From: Pleomorphomonas sp. NRK KF1
Lineage (GTDB): Bacteria > Pseudomonadota > Alphaproteobacteria > Rhizobiales > Pleomorphomonadaceae
DNA length: 64,000 nt
Direction: 5' to 3'
Assembly: GCF_023721755.1 (NCBI RefSeq)
Contig: NZ_JAMDLH010000001.1
Coordinates: forward strand, 744,001 to 808,000
The first letter of the stretch is position 1; each line of letters begins with the position of its first letter. The notes under the pieces are model-generated. The model ran no database searches. It was not told where the DNA came from and saw nothing but the letters and a program-made list of their open reading frames with translations. Below, piece after piece: positions 1-9,107 of the stretch. Position numbers and translations under genes: made by a program.

Positions 1-86
1 AAGCTTGAGACCGCCGGAATGAATCCGACGACGTAGATGCCCCAGCCGGCGATATTGTCGACAACGGCCGATCGTTCCCCCGCCAT
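1..86 (-). CDS. msrQ: MsrQ, haem-binding membrane subunit of the MsrPQ methionine sulfoxide reductase (5' end only)
   Basis: Only the first 28 codons are inside the window; the gene continues past the left edge. The start ATG shares its A with the stop of msrP (ATGA overlap), the usual msrP-msrQ arrangement. The visible residues end in a hydrophobic stretch (IYVVGFIPAV) that fits the first membrane helix of MsrQ. MsrQ passes electrons from the inner-membrane quinone pool to periplasmic MsrP. The call rests mainly on the partner gene, because so little protein is visible. Confidence 0.75.
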   Translation of the reverse strand, partial: MAGERSAVVDNIAGWGIYVVGFIPAVSS

Positions 87-1045
87 CAGTAGTTGGCCCT
101 GAGGTCCATGCCGGCGTAGAGGCTCGCCACCTCGTCGGCATAGCCGTTGAACATCAACGTTGGGCGCCGGCCAGAGCCGAAGAAGCCACTTTCGCCGATG
201 CGTCGCTCGGTCGCCTGGCTCCAGCGCGGGTGGTCCACCTCTGGATTGACGTTGGCGTAGAAGCCGTACTCGCTCCCTTGAAGCGAGTTCCAGGAGTTTG
301 GCGGCTGCGTCTCCACGAGCGAGATGCGGACAATCGACTTGATGCCCTTGAAGCCGTACTTCCAGGGTACCACGAGGCGAATGGGCGCTCCGTTCTGGTT
401 GGGGAGCGTTTCGCCATAGAGGCCGACCGCGAGAATGGTGAGCGGATGCAGCGCCTCGTCGAGACGCAGCCCCTCGACATAGGGCCATGGCATGGGCTGG
501 AAGTAGCCCGACTGCCCCGGCATCTCCTCGGGCCGAACCACCGTCTCGAAGGCCACGTACTTGGCCGAGCCCAGCGGCTCCACCTTGTCGAGCAGCGCCT
601 TCAAGGGGAAGCCGTTCCAGGGGATCACCATCGACCACGCCTCGACGCAGCGCATGCGATAGATCCGCTCCTCGATGGGCAATTCGGCCATCAGCTTGTC
701 GACATCGAAGGTCTGCGGCTTGCCGACCAGTCCATCCACGGTGATGGTCCACGGTCGTGGCTTGAAATCGCCGGAGTGGCGCGACGGATCGGCCTTGTCG
801 GTGCCGAACTCATAGAAGTTGTTGTAGGTGGTGACATCCTCGCGCGGCGTGAGCGGCTCATCCACCTTGAAAGGGCTCGGCACGGTCTTGAGAGGCACAG
901 TCGCCGGAGCCTCGGCGCGAGCGCCACCGACGCCGAGCATCACCCCTGCCCCGGCCATGAACCCCATGAACTCGCGACGGCGAAGATAGACCGAACGCGG
1001 TGTGATTTCGGATGCCGGAATGGCGGGCGGACGATAGGTCGGCAT
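86..1045 (-). CDS. msrP: MsrP, periplasmic molybdopterin methionine sulfoxide reductase
   Basis: This is the catalytic subunit of the MsrPQ system, which repairs oxidised methionines in periplasmic proteins using a molybdopterin cofactor. The 319-residue product starts [10 protein letters not shown] and carries a twin-arginine signal near residues 20-30 (LRRREFMGF followed by a hydrophobic run ending in ARA), so it is exported folded by Tat. The conserved cysteine that binds molybdenum sits in [15 protein letters not shown]. The ATG at 1045 is preceded by GGAGGA five bases upstream, which decides against an in-frame start 33 bases earlier. Its stop overlaps the start of msrQ. Confidence 0.95.
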   Translation of the reverse strand: MPTYRPPAIPASEITPRSVYLRRREFMGFMAGAGVMLGVGGARAEAPATVPLKTVPSPFKVDEPLTPREDVTTYNNFYEFGTDKADPSRHSGDFKPRPWTITVDGLVGKPQTFDVDKLMAELPIEERIYRMRCVEAWSMVIPWNGFPLKALLDKVEPLGSAKYVAFETVVRPEEMPGQSGYFQPMPWPYVEGLRLDEALHPLTILAVGLYGETLPNQNGAPIRLVVPWKYGFKGIKSIVRISLVETQPPNSWNSLQGSEYGFYANVNPEVDHPRWSQATERRIGESGFFGSGRRPTLMFNGYADEVASLYAGMDLRANY

Positions 1046-1138
1046 GGCATTCCTCCAAACGCTTCGCTGAAGCTGCACTTTGGAGGCATTCTCGAATGAG
1101 CCGCACAGAATGAAAAGCCACTATTTCGTGTAGTGCAG

Positions 1139-1172
1139 CAAAAGGCCGGCGCCAGGAACCCCGGCGCCGGCC
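1139..1172 (-). terminator. Rho-independent terminator downstream of metY
   Basis: A perfect 10-bp inverted repeat, GGCCGGCGCC at 1144-1153 and GGCGCCGGCC at 1163-1172, has a 9-base loop. Read on the minus strand it is followed by a short run of four Ts. It lies directly after metY and before msrP, so it probably separates the two transcripts. The T run is short, so termination may be partial. Confidence 0.65.
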
Positions 1173-1192
1173 CGCTCTTCTCGAGAAAACGA

Positions 1193-2512
1193 TCACTCGG
1201 CGGCTGCGGCAACCGTTTCCGACGCCGCGGCCAGCGCCTGATCGAGATCGGCGATGATGTCGTCCGGATGCTCAATGCCGATCGACAGACGCACGTAACC
1301 TGGCGTGACGCCGGTCTTCAGTTGCTCCTCGGCGGTCAGCTGCGAATGCGTGGTCGAAGCCGGGTGAATGGCCAGGGATCGCGCATCGCCGATGTTGGCG
1401 ACATGGTAGAGCAGCTTCAACGCATCGATGAACTTGCGGCCCGCCTCGACACCGCCCTTCAGCTCGAAACCGACCAGCGCACCGTAACCGCCCTCGAGGT
1501 AGGTGTCTGCCCGACGACGGAACTCGCCGTCCTGCAGCTTCGGATAGATCACGCGCGTCACGCTGGGGTGGCTCGCCAGATGATCCGCCACCTTCTCGGC
1601 ATTCGCCACGTGCTGGCGGATCCGGAGCGGCAGCGTCTCAAGACCCTGAATGAGCTGGAACGCATTGAACGGCGACAGCGCCGCACCGACATCGCGCAGC
1701 AGCTTGACGCGGATGCGCAGGGCGAAGGCGATCGGTCCGAGCGGCTTGGCTGCCTCGGCCCAGACGGCGCCATGATAGGCCGGATCGGGCGTGTTGAGCA
1801 GCGGTTGGCGCTCCGGGAACTTGTCCCATTCGAAGTTGCCGCCGTCGACGATCAGACCGCCGATCGACGTGCCATGGCCACCGATATACTTGGTGGCCGA
1901 ATAGACCACCACCGCAGCCCCGTGCTTGAACGGCCTGGACAGGAGCGGCGCGGCCGTGTTGTCGATAATGAGCGGGATGCCGAGGGGGCGACCGATGTCG
2001 GCGACCTCCTTTACCGGGAAAACGTTAAGTTTGGGGTTGGGCAGAAGCTCGGCATAGTAGGCCCTGGTGCGCTCGTCGGTGGCCTTGCGGAAGTTCTCGG
2101 GTTCGGTTGGGTCGACGAAGCGGACCTCGATGCCGAACTGACTGAGCGTATCGGCAAGAAGCGCCCACGTTCCCCCGTAGAGATCGGTCGAGGAGACGAT
2201 GTTGTCGCCTGCCGATGCCAGATTGAGGATGGCGAAGGTGGTGGCAGCCTGTCCGGAGGACACGGCAACGGCTGCCGCACCGCCTTCAATCTCGGCGACG
2301 CGGGTTTCGAGCGCGTCCTGCGTCGGGTTGCCCAGGCGGGTGTAGATGAAGCCGAGCTCCTCGAGACCGAACAAACGGGCTGCATGGCCAGCGTCCTGGA
2401 ACTGGTAGGACGTCGTCTGATGGATGGGTACCGCTACGGAGCCGGTAGAGGGGTCGGCACGAAAACTGCCGCCGTGAAGCGCAAGGGTCTCGGGATGTAG
2501 CGACTTGCTCAT
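1193..2512 (-). CDS. metY: O-acetylhomoserine sulfhydrylase (PLP-dependent Cys/Met metabolism family)
   Basis: The enzyme makes homocysteine from O-acetylhomoserine and sulfide in methionine synthesis, using pyridoxal phosphate. The 439-residue length suits MetY. Family signatures are clear: TLALHGG and IHQTTSY near the N-terminus, YTRLGNPT, the SSGQAAT segment, and the PLP lysine in SATKYIGGHG. The start at 2512 (MSKSLHPETL) has GGGAGA seven bases upstream; longer in-frame starts give a non-conserved leader. MetZ, which uses O-succinylhomoserine, is a close relative and cannot be wholly excluded, but this length and N-terminus favour MetY. I looked for a SAM-II riboswitch upstream and did not find one. 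Confidence 0.9.
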   Translation of the reverse strand: MSKSLHPETLALHGGSFRADPSTGSVAVPIHQTTSYQFQDAGHAARLFGLEELGFIYTRLGNPTQDALETRVAEIEGGAAAVAVSSGQAATTFAILNLASAGDNIVSSTDLYGGTWALLADTLSQFGIEVRFVDPTEPENFRKATDERTRAYYAELLPNPKLNVFPVKEVADIGRPLGIPLIIDNTAAPLLSRPFKHGAAVVVYSATKYIGGHGTSIGGLIVDGGNFEWDKFPERQPLLNTPDPAYHGAVWAEAAKPLGPIAFALRIRVKLLRDVGAALSPFNAFQLIQGLETLPLRIRQHVANAEKVADHLASHPSVTRVIYPKLQDGEFRRRADTYLEGGYGALVGFELKGGVEAGRKFIDALKLLYHVANIGDARSLAIHPASTTHSQLTAEEQLKTGVTPGYVRLSIGIEHPDDIIADLDQALAAASETVAAAAE

Positions 2513-2585
2513 GAAATTCTCTCCCAGCTCGATCATCCGGCGCTCGTCTTGGCGCCTCGGGCGGCTTGAGATGGAATTCTCTCCC
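2511..2585 (-). repeat. 15-base near-duplicate of the metY ribosome-binding region, 60 bases apart
   Basis: On the minus strand GGGAGAGAATTTCAT (2511-2525) contains the metY Shine-Dalgarno and the first two bases of its ATG. GGGAGAGAATTCCAT (2571-2585) is the same block with one change, exactly 60 bases upstream. In the upstream copy CAT is followed by C, so no start codon is formed there. It may be a remnant of a small duplication or a decoy ribosome site in the leader. Confidence 0.5.
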
Positions 2586-3279
2586 CCTGCCCCGCCGACG
2601 AAATTCATTCCATCACGTCGTAGCGAATGACGACAGTTCTGGAATTTCTTTGCGGGGCCAGAAACGGCAATATCCATCCTCGAAAGAGCTCGTTTCCGGA
2701 GCGTCTTTCCCCGAGCAATCGCGGAACACAGTTCGGGAGAAGAAGACACCGCAACTGCCCTGGAGGTTTCGGCATACGCGAAGTGCCCCGGACCGTTGTA
2801 TCGTCACCGACCGAACAAATCCTCTTCAGGAACTATTTTATTGACATCGAGAATGAACTATACAGCACTTCTTGCCGATCAAACGTATTTACGATGTTAA
2901 TATATTCTATCTGAAGAATAAATACCACATTCAAAGCGTCCCATTTCGGCGCCGTGACCTTGAAAAACCGTTAAAATTGATAGATTGATTACAAAACGAA
3001 AGCCTGAAATGCTTTGGCACGCTGACAGGTTGCGATCGAATCGGTTGAAGCCTGTTTTCACAATAGAGTTGCGCAACACAGCTAATCGTCTCGATCGGCG
3101 ACGTTCAACTCGACGAAAGGCTGCGCGCCCCGGACATTGATACAAACGGTCGGGATATGGGAAAGATTATGATGGTTCGATTCAGACGCTTGTCACCGCA
3201 AAGACTGTTCTTGTCGGTGAACGGCAAGGTCGATGAATCCACTAGTTAACTTGTTGTTCCCGAGGGAGCGTTCGACTTG
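2513..3279. other. 767-base intergenic region between divergent metY and the c-di-GMP gene
   Basis: No convincing gene is present. Small open frames on both strands lack ribosome sites and recognisable sequence. The middle, about 2830-3010, is clearly more AT-rich than the surroundings and includes a 6-bp inverted repeat, TATTCT-N6-AGAATA at 2903-2920. Both flanking genes must take their promoters from here. A TTGACA at 2841-2846 is followed by TATACA only 12 bases later, which is too close for a normal sigma-70 promoter. Confidence 0.6.
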
Positions 3280-5916
3280 ATGTCCGACCGGGAGAGCGAC
3301 ACGCGCCAAGACCCTGGTACCGCCCCCGACGTACGGGGCGGCAGCCAGAAAGCAAGCCGGCTGTTGGCACGCCAGCTCGCAGATGCGACGCGCCCCAACG
3401 GAGACGTCGACCTGCCTGCACTTTTGAAGGCCATCGGATCGACCTACGAGAGCTTGGTGACGGAGCTTGGGAAGGGCACCGACCCAACCGGTGCGTTGGA
3501 CGTCGAACAGACCGACAAGAGCGCCCTCGTGACCGCCGCGCTCGACACAGTGTCGGAGGGAATTGCCGTCTTCGATCCCGAGGACCGGATCGTTCTCTGG
3601 AATCGCCGTTATGTCGAGTTCTATCCGGAACTTGAGGGGTTCCTGGTCGAAGGACGTTCGTTCGAGATGATGCTGCGTCTCGGTCTCGAGCGCGGCGCCT
3701 ATGTCGATGCGCGCGGCCGCGAGGAAGAATGGCTCAAGGCTCGGCTCGAACGGCACGCACTTCCCAGTAGCGTCGAAGAACAGCACCGCGCGGATGGACG
3801 GTGGATTCGCGTGGAGGAACACAGGACGCCGGACGGCGGGGGTGTTGGAATTCGCGTCGACATAAGCGAGTTCAAGCGCCGGGAGGCTGCGTCCCGACTT
3901 CTGTTCGAAGACAGCCCCGTTCCTATGTACTTATTCGACTTCGAGACGCTGCGGTTCCTCGCGGTCAATCGCGCCGCCGTCGCCCGATACGGCTACACCG
4001 TCCACCAATTCATGAACATGAGCGTTCTGGACATACGGCCGGAGAGACTCAGGGCCGAAGCGCTGGTTTCCATTCGCAACTGGATCGACACGCAAAGCGG
4101 CGATCGCCTGTTCCGGCATCTCAAGGCCGACGGGACCGAAATCGATGTCGAAGTCTTTACCAGACAACAGCTCCACAACGGTCGCCAGGCCGTTCTGGTG
4201 ACGGCGATCGACGTCACCGAGCGCAAGCGTGCCTCCGACGAACTGGAAGCGACACGGGAGTTTCTCGACACGATCATCGAGAACGTGCCGGCCGCTCTTT
4301 TCGCCAAGGATCCGATCAGCCGGAAATACATCCTGCTCAACCGGGCGGGCGAACTTCTTTTCGGCTGCCCGCGCGAAGCCTTCATCGGCAAGAACGTCCG
4401 GCAGATTTTCGGCGAGAGGGTGGCTATCGCAGCCGAGGCGGAAGAGGATGAGCTCCTGTCGGGCAGCGTCAAGCAACTGACCGCCTCGGAGACCATCTCG
4501 ACACCCAACGGTACCCGGCTCCTGACGATCACCCGCATGGTGGTTCGCAACCCGGACGGCTCGCCGCGCTTCATCGTCGGCGTGACGATGGATGTCACCG
4601 AGAAACGCCGCGCCGAGGAACAGATCGCCTTCCTCTCTCATCACGACGCCTTGACCGGCCTGCCCAACAGGGAGGCCATGATGGTGCGCCTGGCCGACGG
4701 CATTTTTGCCGCGACCGCAACTCAGGCGCGCTTCGGCCTCCTCAGCGTCGACATCGACCGCTTCAAGACACTCAACGACCTCTACGGCCACGCGGTGGCC
4801 GACCAGGTCCTGAAGGAGACGGCGCGGCGCCTCGTCGACATCGCCGGCGAGGGGCTCGTCTTCCGCCCCGGCGGCGACGAGTTCGTGATGATTTCCAACG
4901 ATCCGGACCAGCCGAACGCGTCCCGCCGGCTGGCGGCGCTGGCCCAGAGCGTCTTCTCGAACGACATCATGGTTGACGACAAGGCCATCCGCATCGGCAT
5001 CAGCATAGGCGTCGCCACCTATCCTCACGACGGCGACAACGGCTCCCTGCTGCTCGCCAATGCCGGAGCGGCGCTTTATCATGTCAAGTCGGAAGCGCGC
5101 GGACAGGTCCGCGTCTACGAGTCCAAGGCCGACCAGGTCATTCGCGATCGCTGGGTACTTCAGGCCGATCTGGGGCATGCCCTTCGCAATGGCGAGTTGT
5201 CCCTGCACTTCCAGCCACAGGCGGAAATCAACGGCCGCATCTTCGGCTTCGAGGCCCTGATGCGCTGGACGCACCCCACGCGCGGCGCCATTTCGCCCGA
5301 CGAGTTCATCCCCCTGGCCGAGGAATCCAATCTGATCCTCGACATGTCCGAGTGGGTGCTCGAAGAGGCCTGCCGCACGGCCGCCAGTTGGACGCATCCG
5401 CTCACCGTCGCCGTCAACCTGTCGCCGATCCAGTTTCAGCACGGCGAACTGCCGCGCCTCATCCAGCAGACCCTGATCGACACGGGCCTTCCACCGTCCC
5501 GGCTCGAGCTGGAGATCACGGAAGGCATCCTGCTCGGCGATTTCGCCCACATCGTGGGGATGCTGAGACGGATCAAGGCGATGGGCGTGCGCATCGCCAT
5601 GGACGACTTCGGCACGGGCTACTCGTCGCTGTCCTACCTGCAAGCCTTCCCCTTCGACAAGATCAAGATCGACAAGAGCTTCATCCAGGCAATCGGCCGC
5701 ACCGAACAGGCGACGACCATCATCCGCGCCGTCATCGGCCTCTGCCGGGGCCTAGGCATTCCCGTCATCGCCGAAGGCGTCGAGACCGAGGAACAGCGCA
5801 GCTTCCTTGCCCAGGAACACTGTCCCGAAATCCAGGGTTACATCATCGGCCGGCCGGCACCGATCCAGGTCTACAACAAGGTGGTCGACAGCCTGGCACC
5901 GGTTCGCACGCTCTGA
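3280..5916 (+). CDS. PAS-PAS-PAS-GGDEF-EAL cyclic di-GMP signalling protein
   Basis: This is a cytoplasmic sensor that should make and/or break down cyclic di-GMP. Three PAS domains occupy roughly residues 84-200, 206-320 and 329-440. GGDEF follows at about 450-610, with an intact GGDEF at 531-535. EAL follows at about 620-870, with EAL at 658-660, DDFGTGYSSL, KIKIDKSF and EGVETEEQ. No membrane segment is visible. The five residues before GGDEF and the four before them do not form the RxxD inhibitory site. Both catalytic cores look intact, so it may be bifunctional. Start: GGGAG at 3264-3268 serves either a TTG at 3277 or the ATG at 3280; I took the ATG. Confidence 0.92.
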   Translation: MSDRESDTRQDPGTAPDVRGGSQKASRLLARQLADATRPNGDVDLPALLKAIGSTYESLVTELGKGTDPTGALDVEQTDKSALVTAALDTVSEGIAVFDPEDRIVLWNRRYVEFYPELEGFLVEGRSFEMMLRLGLERGAYVDARGREEEWLKARLERHALPSSVEEQHRADGRWIRVEEHRTPDGGGVGIRVDISEFKRREAASRLLFEDSPVPMYLFDFETLRFLAVNRAAVARYGYTVHQFMNMSVLDIRPERLRAEALVSIRNWIDTQSGDRLFRHLKADGTEIDVEVFTRQQLHNGRQAVLVTAIDVTERKRASDELEATREFLDTIIENVPAALFAKDPISRKYILLNRAGELLFGCPREAFIGKNVRQIFGERVAIAAEAEEDELLSGSVKQLTASETISTPNGTRLLTITRMVVRNPDGSPRFIVGVTMDVTEKRRAEEQIAFLSHHDALTGLPNREAMMVRLADGIFAATATQARFGLLSVDIDRFKTLNDLYGHAVADQVLKETARRLVDIAGEGLVFRPGGDEFVMISNDPDQPNASRRLAALAQSVFSNDIMVDDKAIRIGISIGVATYPHDGDNGSLLLANAGAALYHVKSEARGQVRVYESKADQVIRDRWVLQADLGHALRNGELSLHFQPQAEINGRIFGFEALMRWTHPTRGAISPDEFIPLAEESNLILDMSEWVLEEACRTAASWTHPLTVAVNLSPIQFQHGELPRLIQQTLIDTGLPPSRLELEITEGILLGDFAHIVGMLRRIKAMGVRIAMDDFGTGYSSLSYLQAFPFDKIKIDKSFIQAIGRTEQATTIIRAVIGLCRGLGIPVIAEGVETEEQRSFLAQEHCPEIQGYIIGRPAPIQVYNKVVDSLAPVRTL

Positions 5917-6057
5917 GCATTCGAGACATCGGCTCCATCGCCAGCGAGCCGGATCGAGCAGCTTTCTTCCCCGTTGTGTCGGTGGTCCCGGGCGCATAGG
6001 TTGCGCTCAAGACCGCGCCGTTCGCCAACAAGGACCGCCGGAACCGGGAGAAACGCA

Positions 6058-7227
6058 ATGGAGAACTTCACCTTCCTCAATCCGACCAAGATCGTCTTCG
6101 GTCGGGACAGCGAAACGTCGGTCGGCATCGAAACCGCCCGCTACAGCCGCAAGGTTCTGCTCCACTACGGCGGCGGCTCCATCAAGGCGTCCGGTCTCTA
6201 CGACCGCGTCTGTGCATCGCTGAAGGCGGCCGGCGTCGAGTGGGTCGAACTCGGCGGGGTCAAGCCCAACCCGCGCCTTTCCCTGGTGCACGAGGGCGTA
6301 CGCCTCTGCAAGCAACAAGGGCTGGGCTTCATCCTGGCGGTTGGCGGCGGCAGCGCCATCGACTCGGCCAAGGCGATCGCCATGGGCGCTGTCATCGACG
6401 GCGACGTCTGGGACTTCTATATCGGTAAAGGCACGCCCACCGACGCGCTCCCCATCGGCACGGTGTTGACCATTCCGGCCGCCGGTTCGGAATCAAGCGA
6501 CGGCACGGTCATTACCAACGAGGAAGGCTGGCTGAAACGCGCCGTCGGCGGTCCGTTCCTCTATCCGCGCTTCTCGATCCTCAATCCGTCCTTGTGCGCC
6601 ACCCTGCCACCGTTCCAGGTGGCCTGCGGCGCCGCCGACATCATGTCGCACTTGATGGAGCGCTATTTCACCAACGTGACTCATGTCGCCTTCACCGACC
6701 GACTGATCGAAGCGACCATGAAGACGGTGATCGCCCAAGCGTCCAAGGTTCTGTCCAACCCGGACGACTATGACGCCTGGTCGGAACTGATGTGGGCCGG
6801 CACCATCGCCCACAACAACCTGCTCAACACCGGCCGTATCGGCGACTGGGCCTCACACGACATCGAGCACGAGGTCTCCGGCATCTACGACGTCGCCCAC
6901 GGCGCCGGCCTTGCCGTCGTCTTCCCGGCCTGGATGAAATACGTGCTCCATCACGACATCGACCGCTTCGTTCAGTGGGCGGTGCGCGTCTGGAATGTCG
7001 AACTCGACGTGTTCGACAAGGAAGCGACCGCGCGTGAAGGCATCGCCCGTCTCGAGGCATTCTTCCACAAGATCGGTCTCGGCACGACGCTTGCCTCGCT
7101 CGGCATCCACGACGACCGGATCGATGAGATGGCACGGAAGGGCACCAACGACGACAGCCGCACGCTCGGCAACTTCGTCAAGCTCGATAGCCGCGCCGTC
7201 GCGGACATTCTGCGCCTCGCCCGATGA
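6058..7227 (+). CDS. Iron-containing alcohol dehydrogenase (YqhD/butanol dehydrogenase type)
   Basis: A 389-residue group III alcohol dehydrogenase that should reduce aldehydes with NAD(P)H in the cytoplasm. The nucleotide-binding segment AVGGGSAIDSAKAIA and the metal-binding region are present: CGAADIMSHLMER and, further on, HDIEHEVSGIYDVAHGAGL, which together supply the Asp and three His ligands. The N-terminus MENFTFLNPTKIVFG is typical of the YqhD/Bdh group. The ATG at 6058 follows CGGGAG at the right distance; the frame upstream is not conserved. It stands alone and is convergent with treZ. The physiological substrate cannot be told from sequence. Confidence 0.9.
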   Translation: MENFTFLNPTKIVFGRDSETSVGIETARYSRKVLLHYGGGSIKASGLYDRVCASLKAAGVEWVELGGVKPNPRLSLVHEGVRLCKQQGLGFILAVGGGSAIDSAKAIAMGAVIDGDVWDFYIGKGTPTDALPIGTVLTIPAAGSESSDGTVITNEEGWLKRAVGGPFLYPRFSILNPSLCATLPPFQVACGAADIMSHLMERYFTNVTHVAFTDRLIEATMKTVIAQASKVLSNPDDYDAWSELMWAGTIAHNNLLNTGRIGDWASHDIEHEVSGIYDVAHGAGLAVVFPAWMKYVLHHDIDRFVQWAVRVWNVELDVFDKEATAREGIARLEAFFHKIGLGTTLASLGIHDDRIDEMARKGTNDDSRTLGNFVKLDSRAVADILRLAR

Positions 7228-7248
7228 GCTTCCGGCGGCGGGGAGGAG

Positions 7249-9012
7249 CTACCCTTCCCGCCGTCGTACCGACCAGGCAACGAACCAGGGCGGGCAGAGA
7301 CCGCTGGAAACTCTTCCCTCCTGCCAGATCGGCTTTCCCCTGAGGGGAGCCGGCAGCGGCACGTGTCGTGAATTGAGGTTCAGGGTCAGCATGAGATCCC
7401 TCGCCTCTCCCTGCCATGTAACGCGGATGACGCCATGGTCGACCTGCCATTGCCCCGCGCCTCGGATCCCGGCGACGAGTGGAACGATCTCCCGACGACG
7501 AATACGCAGAATGGCGCGATACCAATCGAGCACCCTGGCATGACGCCGACGGCGTTGCTCGCTCCAGTCGAGCCGGGCGGAAGCGAAGGTCGCTGAATCA
7601 AAAGGGTCGAGCAGGTTGTCCGGGTCGGCCGCGAATGTGGCGATCCTCCCCTCCCTTACAGCCGAGGCGAAGGCCGGTGCGAGATCGGCAAAGAAAGGGA
7701 ATGGGGCGGATGCGGCCCACTCCTCGCCCTGAAACAACATGGGAATCTGCGGAGCCAAGAGAACAGCCGCTGCCGCAGCTCGAACGGCGGCTGGCGGTGC
7801 CAGCATGCCGATCCGCTCGCCATGCGGCCGATTACCCACCTGATCGTGATTCTGCAGGAACGAGACGGAGGCCGATGGCGGCAAAGAGATATCAGGCTCC
7901 TCCTCACCGCAGGACAGGACACCCTCGGCCAGAGCACGAGCCAGAATGTCCGGCCTTGCTACATAATCGGCATAGTCCTTGGCGGTCTCGCCGGTGATGG
8001 CCGCATGCAGCGCGTGATGAAGATCGTCGTTCCACTGGCTGTCGAAGCCACCGTCCGGCGGCATCCGATCGGCCTCCAGTCGGGCGCTTTCCAGAACGAG
8101 ATGGATTTTCCGATCACCTCCGGCAGCCCGGGCCGTCTCGGCGATGGCCGTGAGAATGTGATCCGGAGCCACATCGCGAATCTCGTGAGCGGCGTCGATA
8201 CGCAGTCCATCCAGGTGAAACTCGCCGATCCACATGCGAACATTGGCGAGCACGAGATCTCGCATCGACGTCGTCCCGCGCGAACCGAAATCGACGGCTT
8301 CCCCCCAAGGCGTCGCATACCGATCGGTATGAACAGGAGCCAGTAGCGGCAGGTAGTTTCCATCCGGGCCGAAATGGTTGTAGACGACGTCGAGCAGCAC
8401 GGCGAGGCCGAGCGCATGGGCCCGGTCGACGAAGAACTTCAGATCATCAGGACGGCCGTAGCGACTATCGGGGGCGAACAGCAGCACCCCGTCATAACCC
8501 CAGCTCCAGCGACCGGGGAAATCGCCGATCGGCATCATTTCGATAACCGAAATACCAAGCGATTTCAGGTAGGGAAGCTTCGCAGCTGCGGCGCGAAAAG
8601 TGCCCTCCGGCGTAAACGTGCCGACGTGCAGCTCGTAGATCACCGCCTCATGCCACGAGAGACCACGCCAGCCATGGTCCGACCAGACAAAGGCGTCCTC
8701 GGCGATGATCTCGCTCGGCCCATGCACGTCCTCCGGCTGGAACCGGCTGGCCGGATCGGGAACGAGCGCGCCATCGGCAAGAAGAAAGCGATAGCGACAG
8801 CCATCGGGGGCGGCCGTGGTCACGGCGAAACAGCCGTCGGCCCCACCTTCCATGGGCATGGGTTCGCGCCCTTCGATTGCCAGCGAAACGGCTGCCTGCT
8901 CCGGCGCCCAAAGCCTGAAGGTGACGAGCCCGTCGCATCGAATAGGGCCGAACGCCACGGGCGGGCGCTCCGTCAGGGTTGTCGTCGGCACGGCCGGCGT
9001 TGACATATCCAT
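7249..9012 (-). CDS. treZ: Malto-oligosyltrehalose trehalohydrolase (GH13)
   Basis: TreZ releases trehalose from maltooligosyl-trehalose, the second step of the TreY-TreZ pathway from glycogen or starch. The 587-residue protein has an N-terminal CBM48-like domain (FGPIRCDGLVTFRLWAP), then the GH13 barrel: VIYELHVGTFTPEG, DVVYNHFGPDGNYL, the nucleophile in GLRIDAAHEI, the acid in HLVLESARLE and FLQNHDQVGNR. The start at 9012 has GGGAG eight bases upstream, while the internal ATG at 9006 is too far away. The partner treY and the glycogen genes are not in the window, so it is a solitary copy here. Confidence 0.93.
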   Translation of the reverse strand: MDMSTPAVPTTTLTERPPVAFGPIRCDGLVTFRLWAPEQAAVSLAIEGREPMPMEGGADGCFAVTTAAPDGCRYRFLLADGALVPDPASRFQPEDVHGPSEIIAEDAFVWSDHGWRGLSWHEAVIYELHVGTFTPEGTFRAAAAKLPYLKSLGISVIEMMPIGDFPGRWSWGYDGVLLFAPDSRYGRPDDLKFFVDRAHALGLAVLLDVVYNHFGPDGNYLPLLAPVHTDRYATPWGEAVDFGSRGTTSMRDLVLANVRMWIGEFHLDGLRIDAAHEIRDVAPDHILTAIAETARAAGGDRKIHLVLESARLEADRMPPDGGFDSQWNDDLHHALHAAITGETAKDYADYVARPDILARALAEGVLSCGEEEPDISLPPSASVSFLQNHDQVGNRPHGERIGMLAPPAAVRAAAAAVLLAPQIPMLFQGEEWAASAPFPFFADLAPAFASAVREGRIATFAADPDNLLDPFDSATFASARLDWSEQRRRRHARVLDWYRAILRIRRREIVPLVAGIRGAGQWQVDHGVIRVTWQGEARDLMLTLNLNSRHVPLPAPLRGKPIWQEGRVSSGLCPPWFVAWSVRRREG

Positions 9013-9107
9013 CCCGGCGTCTCCCGTTGGCGGTCGCCATGCGACCGATCGGCAGAGGCCATTGTGGCCGTCGTGCTGCGTGCAAGCAACCGGTCAGCTC
9101 CGGCAGA

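Noticed and set aside
1133-2500. Long plus-strand open frame opposite metY
   Set aside because: Antisense shadow in GC-rich sequence; metY has clear family motifs on the other strand.
2513-2800. A SAM-II type riboswitch upstream of metY
   Set aside because: Expected in alphaproteobacterial methionine genes, but I could not find the conserved GATTT and GCTAAA blocks on the minus strand.
2841-2864. TTGACA with TATACA as a promoter in the metY/c-di-GMP gap
   Set aside because: The spacer is only 12 bases; sigma-70 promoters need about 17.
3931-5643. 570-codon minus-strand frame opposite the GGDEF-EAL gene
   Set aside because: No recognisable domains and composition of a GC-rich antisense frame; the plus-strand gene explains the region.
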